DNA from: Liquidambar formosana
Lineage: Eukaryota > Streptophyta > Magnoliopsida > Saxifragales > Altingiaceae
Assembly: GCA_039720395.1 (NCBI GenBank)
Contig: JBBPBK010000130.1
Coordinates: 124,001-188,000 of the forward strand
Direction: 5' to 3'
DNA length: 64,000 nucleotides
Numbering within the stretch: the stretch's first letter is position 1; every line of letters starts with the position of its first letter. Under the pieces are notes generated by a model, which searched no databases, was not told where the DNA came from, and was given only the letters and a program-made list of their open reading frames with translations. A program made the position numbers and the translations under genes. This document shows, in pieces, positions 24,031 through 33,760 of the stretch.

Positions 24031-24424
24031 TTTTGACATTCCATGCATGTCCCAAAGTCTCAATCGATCTGTACCTTCCTGTTACGTGAATGGAAGATGA
24101 TTTCTTCCTCAACAGCGGCCTTTGACCCAATCTATGGTCCTTCTAGACTGCCCTCTCACACAGTAACGGTCCATTTATCTCATCACCTACCCTCCTTCGC
24201 ACCCTTTTTCAATTGTCAAACTCCACGCCGTAAAAGCCCCACCCACATTCACTCCTCTCTCATATCCTCCACTATAAAAGCACCATCGCCCAAAACTCAA
24301 CTATAACACAACCAGCAGACATCTAGCAACCACCACTTGGCTACAAAAAGTTCGTTTAAAAAGAGAAAAAGGGAAGTCTTGAAGTTTTGCTCATCGGCTA
24401 GAATTTGCTTCTTCTTCATTTTTT
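24031..24424 (+). promoter_or_regulatory. VQ gene promoter and leader
   Basis: A clear TATA box, TATAAAAG, lies at 24273-24280, about 145 bp before the ATG, so transcription should start near 24305. A W-box core TTGACC is at 24122-24127, about 150 bp upstream of the TATA box; W-boxes bind WRKY factors, which are partners of VQ proteins. The leader is intronless as far as can be seen. Confidence 0.65.
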
Positions 24425-24712
24425 ATGTCGGGCGGCAGTAGAAATCCGGTGAAGATCGTGATAATCAACACGCAGTACGTAGAAACCGACTCCAATAGTT
24501 TCAAGTCTGTTGTTCAAAGGCTTACCGGCAAGGATTCTACAGTATTGGGTGAACCAATGTCGGAAAGCTCCTTTCCTAGCAACCGGACGGCTAGGTCGGA
24601 GGGGATTCAGTCCGGTTCACGTTTGTCAAGAGATTTGTCGTTCAAGGAGTTCGATAGATTGCTCAGGGAATTGCCGCCGATGGATGAACTCTATAGGCTA
24701 TGGGCTGAATAA
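24425..24712 (+). CDS. VQ motif-containing protein (VQ1/VQ10-like)
   Basis: A 95-aa single-exon protein. The VQ signature FxxxVQxLTG is complete: F26, V30-Q31, L33-T34-G35 in FKSVVQRLTGKDS. VQ proteins are small, mostly nuclear cofactors that bind the WRKY domain through this motif and tune defence and stress transcription. The N-terminal MSGGSRNPVKIVIINTQYVE resembles the short Arabidopsis VQ1/VQ10 type, as I recall it, and the total length fits. The C-terminal half is Ser/Arg-rich followed by LSFKEFDRLLRELPPMDELY, a plausible amphipathic helix. Start codon chosen as the first ATG after the TATA-box leader. Intact. Function by family; partners here are not shown by the sequence. Confidence 0.93.
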   Translation: MSGGSRNPVKIVIINTQYVETDSNSFKSVVQRLTGKDSTVLGEPMSESSFPSNRTARSEGIQSGSRLSRDLSFKEFDRLLRELPPMDELYRLWAE

Positions 24713-24765
24713 ATCACATAAATGAATAGACTTCGATTAATAGTTTCATTATTTTTCATTTTTTT

Positions 24766-24838
24766 GGGGGGTTTTTTTTTTTCCCCTTTTTTTTTTTTGG
24801 TGGGGGGCGCCCCGGGGGCGCCGGGGGGGGGGGAGGGT
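24766..24838. repeat. G/C and T homopolymer tract in the VQ 3' region
   Basis: Runs of G, T, C and T followed by GGTGGGGGGCGCCCC and long G runs ending GGGAGGG, inside otherwise AT-rich DNA about 55-125 bp after the VQ stop. It could fold as a G-quadruplex or a GGGGCGCCCC hairpin, or be a consensus error in a hard homopolymer region. Confidence 0.8.
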
Positions 24839-24909
24839 GTTCCTACTCGTTTCATTAAATTCATTTATTCATTATATGTAAAATATTGTTATCATTTTAT
24901 AAAATAATT

Positions 24910-25640
24910 GTGAAGCTTGGCTTGGGGACTTGGTAATCTGATATTAGCATATGTAGCCTGCTTTCGAGGACTTGATAATCAATCTGACATTAGCACGACT
25001 ACTTTCCTTTAATTTACAACAATTTTATACTATTCTTACTTATTTTTTGTGGGACTTTAATTTTGTGTTTATGGATCAGATGGCTAGCTACTAGTATATT
25101 GTATCCGGGGAGAAAGAAAAAAAAAAAAAAAAACTCGTAAAAAGAGGAGGATGGTTAGCTACTAGTTTATGATCAATGTGATAGGAGCACATTGGCATAC
25201 ATGGCACGCTTAATAAACCATATTTCAATTCAATACAACTTACAATTGTCCCTAATAAGGTTCCATCTTTTGGAAAGTCAAAGAGTATTGGGTCTCTCTT
25301 GTGAAAGGAGAGACTGGGGCGGAGGATAATAAAAAAAAAATGTAAAATGAGAAATAGCTCTGGCCATGTATGTTCTTATGTAGATCACACAAGGTCAAGT
25401 CCATTAGCCGTGACAATCGTCTTATGAAGACTCGCTCTCGCTACGATTCCGGTGGATACAAGGAGTATTATAAAGAGTACGTATATTTAAGTAGCAGAAT
25501 TTTGAACGTACCCCTACCCTCTTGCTTTGGCGGCTACTACTGGAGTTGCTGTAGAATTATTATATGGAGAGATTAGGTGCGTGTCTCAATTTTTCAACTT
25601 TCTCTCATTTACCCTGCAATAGTTATTGAAGGTCAACTCA
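24910..25640. other. Intergenic, no gene seen
   Basis: AT-rich with two partly similar blocks mentioning GATGGCTAGCTACTAG (25080) and GATGGTTAGCTACTAG (25150). A 68-codon frame at 25370-25576 has no recognisable family. Confidence 0.35.
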
Positions 25641-25645
25641 ATCTA

Positions 25646-26385
25646 AGGGTGCAAATTTGGCCCACAGGCCTATGGCCCATTTCGAGTAAGCCCGAACCAA
25701 TTGGGCCAATCCCGGTCCAAGGCCTGTTATAGGCTCAATTCGGCCCTAACTTAAGCATTACGGGCGGTTATTATAACCCCTTAATTTTATTTGTTCTCTC
25801 CACTAATTATTAGGGAGTATTTATTAAGGTTTTACGAAAAACATAAAAGTTTTTCTTGAAAATTGGTCACACATATGATCCACTATAAAACATTATTTTG
25901 AATAACTTTACTGGAAAAAGTTTTTTAAAAATTGATTGTTTAAGTTGATTTTTTGGCCATTTAATGTCTCTATTTCATTTTTACCCAAAAAATCCACTTA
26001 AAAAAAAGATTTTGAAAAAATTTATTTTGCAAAATTGTTTAAAACGATGTTTTCGTCCGCCAAGTCTTCATTAAAAACCTTTTATATTTTTCTAAAATCT
26101 TGAGAAATTAAAATCAATGGGGTATGCAAATAAAGTTAAGATGTTGCGATAATCAATCCCTGGATGATGATTAGGTGAGCATGTGTTGATATAAGTTATA
26201 TCAATATCCGCATTAGGGGTTATACCCCGTACATTAATAAGTTACATGATATATTAGGTCAATGCATGAGGTACAACTCTTAATGTACAGTACTGATATA
26301 ATTATATCATCACGTGATGACCTGATTTGGACTGAGCAATCCCGAATTTGAAACTCAACCCGGGCCAAAGCTCATGTCCTTATTG
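25646..26385. mobile_element. Possible hAT-type non-autonomous element
   Basis: Begins AGGGTGCAAATTTGGCCC and is rich in GGCCC/GGGCC words. The far end has CCCGGGCCAAAGCTCATG followed by TCCTTA, a possible inverted partner. Such AGGGTGCAAAT starts are common in plant hAT-like MITEs. It contains dispersed repeat copy B. Boundaries are weak. Confidence 0.35.
25815..26165. repeat. Dispersed repeat, copy B
   Basis: Direct-orientation relative of 6430-6800. GAAAAACATAAAAGTTTTT near its left end and AAAAACCTTTTATATTTTTC near its right end are roughly inverted, hinting at a small inverted-repeat transposon. Confidence 0.6.
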
Positions 26386-27009
26386 CATCTCACACTGTTA
26401 ATGAGAAAAGTAATTTTACTTATCTTCCCATAGATATTACCACCCCCCCTCCCAAAAAAAAAAAAAAAAAAAAAAGGAGGTTAGATGCAATAACGGCATC
26501 TACAAATTAAAGTTGAGGAAAAGGATAGATTAATGGCTTTTGCAAGTGCTTTAATGGGAGGGTAATGGGGGTGGGGGTGGGGGTGGGGCTGGTGAGCACG
26601 TGACTGTCGGGAAAATGATGGGAGTCTACTTGCCCGTTTAAACTAGAGAAGTGTAAAAACCTTAATGAAAAACTATATCATATATCCATATGAACCAAAT
26701 GTGTTTGAGAAATATATGATAATCCTCAAATTTTTATTTTAGCAATATTATAAAATCAAATGCAAAAGGCTACGGAAAAAAAATAATAATTAAAGTACCA
26801 TTACGAAATAGGTAATGGACCATCTCATTTTCTCTCTTTTCCTATATTTTACAATCTCAGAAGTTAATGCATGATTTAAAATATAACTATATATTTTGGA
26901 GCAAAATTAAGTCATTTCGACGAGAATAAGATTTGAGATATTTTTAATTGTTAATAATAAAAAAATAAAAATAAAATCTCAACGTCCCAAAATAAAACCT
27001 TGGCAATTA

Positions 27010-27150
27010 GAACAATACTTGCAAGAAAGGAATTACAATAGAACAAAGGCAACGAGAAGAATGTACGTTTCGGAATGAAAAGGACTGGCCGTGTGCAAAA
27101 TGCAACCTCGATAAAACAATACTTGCAAGGAATGAATTGCAATAGGTCAA
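27010..27150. repeat. Imperfect direct duplication
   Basis: AACAATACTTGCAAG followed by AATGAATTGCAATAG or a variant occurs at about 27010-27045 and 27116-27152. Confidence 0.7.
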
Positions 27151-27318
27151 AACCATTCAGAATCCATTGGTTGAAACCCATCAATCGAGTAATAAATTTG
27201 AGACTTTGTGATGTCCTGCTTTTTTATTTCGTGAGTGCAGCTTATATTGCAAATTCTCGAAAAGGTATTGGCTATAGCCCCAGCAATCTTCAGCGCATGT
27301 CCGAAATAAAAAAGCAGG

Positions 27319-27589
27319 CAATATATGGATTTGGATTTGGTGTAATTTTGCATTTTAACTACACTATGTAATAGTCATCGGATGTGTGACATGTTGTAAG
27401 GGGAAGGCAGGAACAGCTGGAATTTAAGAAAAGAATTTGCCTCATGAGCTACACAACACCTTGGGTTACTAATGAAACAAATCATAGCCGTTCTTACCTT
27501 CTCCTTGCAACATGTCGCTTATCCGACGGTCGCTGCACGGTGCTGTTAAAATGCAAAACTACACCAAATCTGAATCCGGCTATATATTG
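27319..27589. repeat. Long imperfect inverted repeat (hairpin)
   Basis: Left arm 27319-27418 and right arm 27486-27589 are reverse complements over about 100 bp with roughly 75-80% identity; the intervening loop is about 67 nt. Best-matched blocks are ATTTGGTGTA.TTTTGCATTTTAAC and GACATGTTG.AAGG.GAAGG. No target duplication is evident at the outer ends. It could be a MITE, a local inverted duplication, or a small-RNA-producing hairpin. Confidence 0.75.
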
Positions 27590-27795
27590 TCTTCGTGCCT
27601 AACTTTGTATGTTGGATCCATTACGATGGGTGCTTCTACTCCCTATATATATATATATATTTTTTTTTATCAATTACAAAATGTGATCAATTATCATAAA
27701 ATATGATTAAGTTATTAGTTATCACACATGTGATCAAGTTATCACAAAATGTGAATTGATTACCGTAAAATCTAATCAATTACAGTTTCAGCCAC

Positions 27796-27994
27796 GGTAC
27801 CCCAATTCATTTTGGAGGGAAGTAAAGATTGGTCTGGTTATGGGCAAATAATTACATATCAATACAAATTAGTAGTCATTCTTAGTTAAGTTAATAGTCT
27901 TCTACTATGTAGTTAATAATCATTTGTATTGATATGTAATTATTCACCTTTAACTGGACAAATCTATAATTCCCCTTTCTTTTTTATGGGTACC
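27796..27994. mobile_element. Fold-back MITE-like element, 199 bp
   Basis: Both ends show GGTACCC in inverted orientation. The inner arms include the perfect inverted pair ATAATTACATATCAATACAA and TTGTATTGATATGTAATTAT. No coding capacity. A target duplication is not visible, so the family is open. Confidence 0.65.
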
Positions 27995-27999
27995 ATAGA

Positions 28000-28600
28000 A
28001 TTCGCCCAATACAGTGATGTGAATGTTGCTGCATTTAACCCCAAAAGAAAAAATTAGTGAGGGAGTCATGGTTTGAATTCTTGCAATAGAGAAAACAAAT
28101 AAAAAGAAAAAAAGAAAAGACAAAAACAATTACCTAAAGAAAGACACAGAAAAAAGGGCCGACCGGACCTATTTACCCAAAGAATCATTATAACCAACAA
28201 TTTTGTAACTAATCTCATTATGTATGGTACTGAAAAATTAAAATTATAGGCATTAATAGACAAGAAAATTTTGTAAACAGGTTTGATTAGATGAGTTGAT
28301 GATAATAATAAATTAACCATAAACAGCCCCCACTTAAATGAAGTCATTTATCCAAAACCATTAATCTCACTTTCTCTTAACTACCAAAACTTGTGGAGTA
28401 CATAGAAGATAATACATGTCAAATGCAGAATTACACGCAGTAGGGAGGCTTTAAAAAAAAGAAGTAAAAATTAAACATTAAAACACTCATTAAATATCAA
28501 ATTAATAATAACAAGCAAAAGAATGACCGGTGAGATACACATTTAAAACTAATGGGGCCTTTCTTTTGACATGGTCAATTATAACCTGCGTGGTAAAAGA
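28000..28600. other. Intergenic AT-rich stretch
   Basis: No gene recognised. Confidence 0.35.
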
Positions 28601-28612
28601 TTAATTGTAAGT

Positions 28613-29247
28613 AGGGCTGCAAATGAGCTGAGTCGCTCATTAACAGCTTATGAGAAAGCTCGTTAAAGACTCAGCTCGAGCTCGATCACTTAATAAACGA
28701 GTCAAACTCAAGTCTGAATTCTGGGCTCGTTTTAGTAAACAAGCCGAGCTTAAGCATATCAAAGCTCAGCTCATTTAGGCTCGTGAATAATCTCGTTGAG
28801 AGCTCGATGAGTAGCTTGTTTAGGGACTCGATAAAAAACTCGTTACTAAGCTCATTTAAGGGGTCATGAAAGGGGGAATAATTGTCTCACTGTACATTTT
28901 AGTATGAAAGAGATACTTATTCCTTAGTAGTAGATACTTGATGCTTCTACTTATCCTAGTAAGTTTATTGCAGCTCTTTATTTAATAGTATTGAAAACAG
29001 TTATGATCTTATGAGGTTTTGATTTTGGGTTATTTATGATTTATGCTTGGAATGATGATTCTAAACCACTTATCCAAAAATAAATAAATCTAGACAATTC
29101 GGCTTGAGCTCGAATATTTTTAATGAGCTGAGATCAAGCTCAAAATTTATGCTCGTTCAAAAGTTCGGCTTGTTTACTAATGAACAAGCTTTTTAACTAG
29201 CCAAGCGTGAGTACTCCAAAGTTCAGCTCGACTTGTTTGCAACCCTT
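28613..29247. mobile_element. Non-autonomous hAT-type element
   Basis: Left end AGGGCTGCAAATGAGCTGAG and right end CTTGTTTGCAACCCTT are inverted relatives. The flanks TTGTAAGT (28605-28612) and TTGTAAGC (29248-29255) match at 7 of 8 positions, the duplication length expected for hAT elements. The interior is full of GAGCTCG/CGAGCTC words, a common trait of these plant elements. No transposase. Confidence 0.72.
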
Positions 29248-29255
29248 TTGTAAGC

Positions 29256-31860
29256 ATTTTTCTTCTTTTGCTTTTTGTCAAACGAGGGGTATTCCAAGTC
29301 ATTGAGCTTGGACTAATCCCCTGGTAATACAAAAACCACCCGCAAACTAATGCATTTGATAACAAAAGAATAGAAACTTGAACTTGAGACTTATAATTCT
29401 GAACTATGGTACTAAACTTAGGACTAATTATAAGCTTCATTCACATGTCATATCTCAAAGACTAAAGTGACATTTGTTTTTTCTATATTTGCATTTCTTT
29501 CGAGGTTTTGGCAATTGTGCATTTGTGACTTGCAGTGATTAGCTTAGATTGTTACTGCTTTATTAAGGTAAGAGATATCATGTGAGCCTTACTGGCCACA
29601 TTTTAAAGATATGTTTGTTTTTCTAGAGATCTTTCTTCTTTTAAATTTTAAAATCATAGTTAAATCCCTTTTTCATCCAAATTCTACTATATCAAGGAAA
29701 ATGCTAAAGAGGCTAATTTCTTATTCAAATTTACTTGCTCAATGACATTGTAATCTAGTGGCATTTGTCAATTACTATTAGGTTTTATTGTTAGCTAAAT
29801 TTTAGATTTTAGTTCCCAAAAAATTTAGTTTATTTGTTATTAAGGTTGTTTGTTTTGTTTGTACATATACTTTAATTAAAAAAAATCTACTAGAAAAAAT
29901 GAAAAAAATTTAATTTAATAAAAACACATTTAGTTAAACAAGAAATTTATTAGGCTAAAAAGAGATAATTAAAGCTTCTTTATGATGATACAATGCATTA
30001 TTCCACACTTTTTTTCTTTTCTTTTTTTTTTTTTTTTGTTCCACTTATATGATCCTACTACGCAAGCACACCTAATAACAAGTAATTAATTATTAATTAT
30101 GCATTGGTAATTTCCCCAATAAAAAAATAAAATAATAATGGTCATCCCCCCTGGCATAAGTACTAGATTGAAAACAGAGAGAAAACAAAGAGGGCCATGA
30201 TGTCAAGATCTTGTCCTCAATGAGACCATCTTAGTGGGTGTGGTAACAAAGGGTACTGCACTTCCACCATGGTTAGGTTTTCATTAGGCAGCAAAGTGAA
30301 AATCCCTACAACCCCATCACCCTTCTAGACCAAGTTGGTGAACCAATCTCCACCCTCGCACCAATAAAGCAAAAAAAAAACAAAAAAAAAATCCCAAAAT
30401 CCCATCATTCTGACCTTAATGAATATTAATTAGAAAAAATAGAATATATTAGAATATTGCAAAATTGCATTACCCAAAATAAAAAGAAAATGTTTCCCAC
30501 TCGAGGATTCCATGGGGTTGTCAAATCGGCACCGTTGGATCATAATGATTACAAGTGTAGTGTGATTACGAGATAAACCCTGTATTACACAGTTAAACAA
30601 GGATTTTGGTCAACTAATCAAAACAGCTTTCGGTATTATTACGGTCCAACTAATGCAAATGTGGACAAAGGAAACCAATGTCATGGGCCATCGTCCACTT
30701 TTGAGAAATTTCCACGCCGACTCATGAGCATGGAGCGTGAGCACACGCGCATGTTGGTTTTTTTCACCCCTTTCTTTGTCCTTCTTTTGGAAATTTGCAG
30801 CACAAGCTACCCGTCGCAATCTTTTATGGAAAACATCGTATTGGGAGATTTTCGGTTTTTGACAGAATTTCCAATGTGGGTATCGAATCATTTATAGATA
30901 TGGGAAATGACAAGAATCCCGGTTTGAAATCCCATAAGAAAAGAAAAAATATTTGTGTGCTATTATGGTACTCATGTTATCGTACTAGTATGCTACCATG
31001 AACAAATACAACTATTGTTGATACATATATGCAATATCGAGTCATATACACATTAAAATTTGATCAGAATTTAAACTATTTTTTACTTAATTAATGCCTT
31101 CTCTGTGGTTGAACTTTCACTTGTATTTAATTTTTTTTTTTTTTTGGATTTTCTAAGATGTTCTTAGGTTTTGCTCAGGACTAATCCTCCGAGATACTAT
31201 CAGATTCAAATAGTATTGATTAAATAGTATTTTTTTCCTACTCAAAATTTCCCTCAATTCGATTTTATTATTGGCTTCACTCATTTTTATTTATTTATTT
31301 ATTTTTTATGGGGCCTTAGGAGGAGTTGTTATTTGGTGCGATAATAAAAGAGAGTGACCACTTTTTTAAGAAAATAAAGGTTATGGTAATATCTTGCTCA
31401 CCTCTCTCAATACCCCACTTTAATGGAACCAACTTTAGGTAATACTAGAAGTATTCTTTCTTCTCTTTAGTATGGGAACTTGAAAATTACTTTCATCCCT
31501 TACAATTAATAAGAGCACGTGATCAAAGGGTTGTATTTATTAACTTTGTTATAAAGCAGTTAGATCGCTTCGAGGTTTATTAGATGCATTGATTTTTGTA
31601 GGAGGTCTTCTATATGTATTGATTTTTGTCAGATAACTATGAATGTCATAGAGAACAATTTTAATTATATGTGGAATATTCTTTATGATCATGATCATCT
31701 AATATGACACGTGTTGCGCACATATTATTCATAGATAATCGTGATGGTCCAAAATAGTTCAGGATATCCCGTACTTCAACACTTGAGCAGCTCTCTCCAA
31801 AAGGAAGAGCTCATATCAAAGCATGAGGGTGCCCTTACATTATTCTTACTCATTTTGATA
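29256..31860. other. Intergenic, no gene seen
   Basis: AT-rich DNA with poly-T runs and several short frames on both strands (for example around 30610-30900) that overlap each other and show no family motif. Towards the right it becomes the DA2 promoter region. Confidence 0.4.
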
Positions 31861-31924
31861 CGCACAATCATATGTTTCCTAATTTAAATTTCACGCTCCA
31901 AAAATCGCGCGTGGAGAATGCATT

Positions 31925-32025
31925 CGTCACTATATATCTCTTGATTCTTTTCTCGGCTACGACTCTACCGTTTCGTGCCTTGCTTCCCTACATTAATCTC
32001 TCTCTCCTGTCTCTCTCCCTCTCCC

Positions 32026-32064
<39 letters not shown>

Positions 32065-32115
32065 AGTTTCCGTCGGATTGAGCACAGAGGCCGAAAGAAA
32101 CAAAAGCAAAACTAG

Positions 32116-32166
<51 letters not shown>

Positions 32167-32410
32167 TTTTTCATTTTTTTTTTTACACATATAATAAATT
32201 GACGAAGAAACCTATCAGAGAAAGTTCTGATCGTGTTCCTCTTCTTCTCAGCATATCTCTCGATCTCCATTCTCTTGCAGTCACTTATCCTCGCATTCTC
32301 TCTCCTCCCCCCTCTCTCTCCATCCTCTCAAAGCTCATATTTTCCCACTCACTTCGCCATCGTTCGAGATTTTACGGTTCATTTTTCTGAATCCCTTTTT
32401 CTGTTTTTGG
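31925..32410 (+). promoter_or_regulatory. DA2 promoter and start of leader
   Basis: CT-rich sequence with a (CT)n block (about 32000-32059) and an (AT)n block (32119-32163), then more CT-rich DNA. CT-rich tracts are typical around transcription starts of plant housekeeping-like genes. A TATATAT motif lies near 31930. The exact start and first donor site were not resolved. Confidence 0.45.
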
Positions 32411-32611
32411 AGATGTTTTTTTATGCAGCACTTTGATTGCTATATTTGATTGTAAAGTTCACTGTTGTCTGCTTTTCCTGAAATGCTTTGGTTTCTTTTT
32501 TTCTCTTTTTTTGTTTGGAAGTGTTTCGTGGAAGGAATTAAGACTCTTTGTTCCCTTTTTCTGCGGTTCCCTGCTCTGCGGAATTGTGTGGCAATGCTTT
32601 TGTGCTGTGGA

Positions 32612-33665
32612 ATTGTTGTTCAATTGAGCTGAAAAGCGGTTTTGGTGTGTTGATTTTGTAGTAATTCACAATAATTAGGGCTTTTGATTACATATTGTTG
32701 TTTGCTGAAAATGTTGATTGGTGATTCAATTTGACCGAGTTCACATAAATTTGTAGATATCAGGAAAATTACATTTTTCTTATGCAGAATTTGATTTTAC
32801 TATTATTATAATTATTATTTTGTTATGCAATTAAGATTGTTATTTCAAGTTTTGCATTAATCGCTTCCGTTTTCTCGATTACAAGGACCGTGGCAATGTT
32901 TTTCTGCAGTAAACTGTTGTCAATTGAACTGAAAAGTGGTTTTGTGGTGGTTATATTGGTTGAAATACAAGAATTAGGGGTTTTGATATTGTATGATTGT
33001 CTGTTGAAAACGTTGAGTGCTGATGTAATTTAACTGAGTCCACATGATTTTGTTGATTTCGGAAATAATTATTTTTCTGCAATACTTGATTTCAGAGTTC
33101 ACTGTCAATTGAGCTGAAAGTGGTTTTGGGCTTGTAATTTTGTAGTAATCAAGAATTAGGCTTTTTTGATATTGTATAGTTTCCTGCTGAAGAGGATATG
33201 GCCCTTGATAGAACTGAATTTCATAGAACTATAGAAGGAATCCCGTTGCCTACCTTTAAGGCTTTGTTGATCTGAGGATAGTTTTTTGTTTAAAAATATC
33301 GATTTCCAATTTGATTCGAGGGAGTCCACATGAGTTTCTAGATTTTATAAATCATTTTTTTTTCTATAATATTTTATTTCAGAGTTCAGTTTTGTGCTCT
33401 GCAATATGTGGATTTTTTTTTATAAAAAAAATGTTTTCTGTTAATTAGAGGTGTTTTTGTTTGGGTTAGTTCATCTTGTGTTAACATTTTTGTTTTTCTT
33501 GATTTGCAGGATTGTGGGCAAAGTTACTCAGCAGCAAATCTATTGAACTGAAATCATTGTGGTGATTTTGTTGTAATACAAGAGTTTGGATTTTCGATAT
33601 TTGTACAATTGTTTGTTGTCTATCTGATCCGAGCGAATTCACATGGGTTATTTGTTCTCAGAACT
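32612..33665 (+). repeat. Four-fold diverged tandem repeat in the DA2 leader
   Basis: Units start at about 32615, 32906, 33099 and 33530 with TTGA(G/A)CTGAAA preceded by (T)CAA or CTA. Each continues with a GTGGTTTTG-like stretch, a (TAATACAAGAATTAGG)-like stretch, and GAGT(T/C)CACATGA. The first three lie in leader intron sequence; the fourth is inside the leader exon that begins at 33510 (acceptor TTTGCAG). Confidence 0.7.
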
Positions 33666-33760
33666 CAATAATTATATGGTGATGGATGATTGTTTTTGTT
33701 GTCGTGGTGGTTGTTGATTTGGTTTCTTAATTCAAGGAGTAAGAGAATAAGGGTTTTTGG

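Noticed and set aside
24722..24907. 61-codon frame after the VQ gene
   Set aside because: It reads through the G/C and T homopolymer tract and has no gene-like features.
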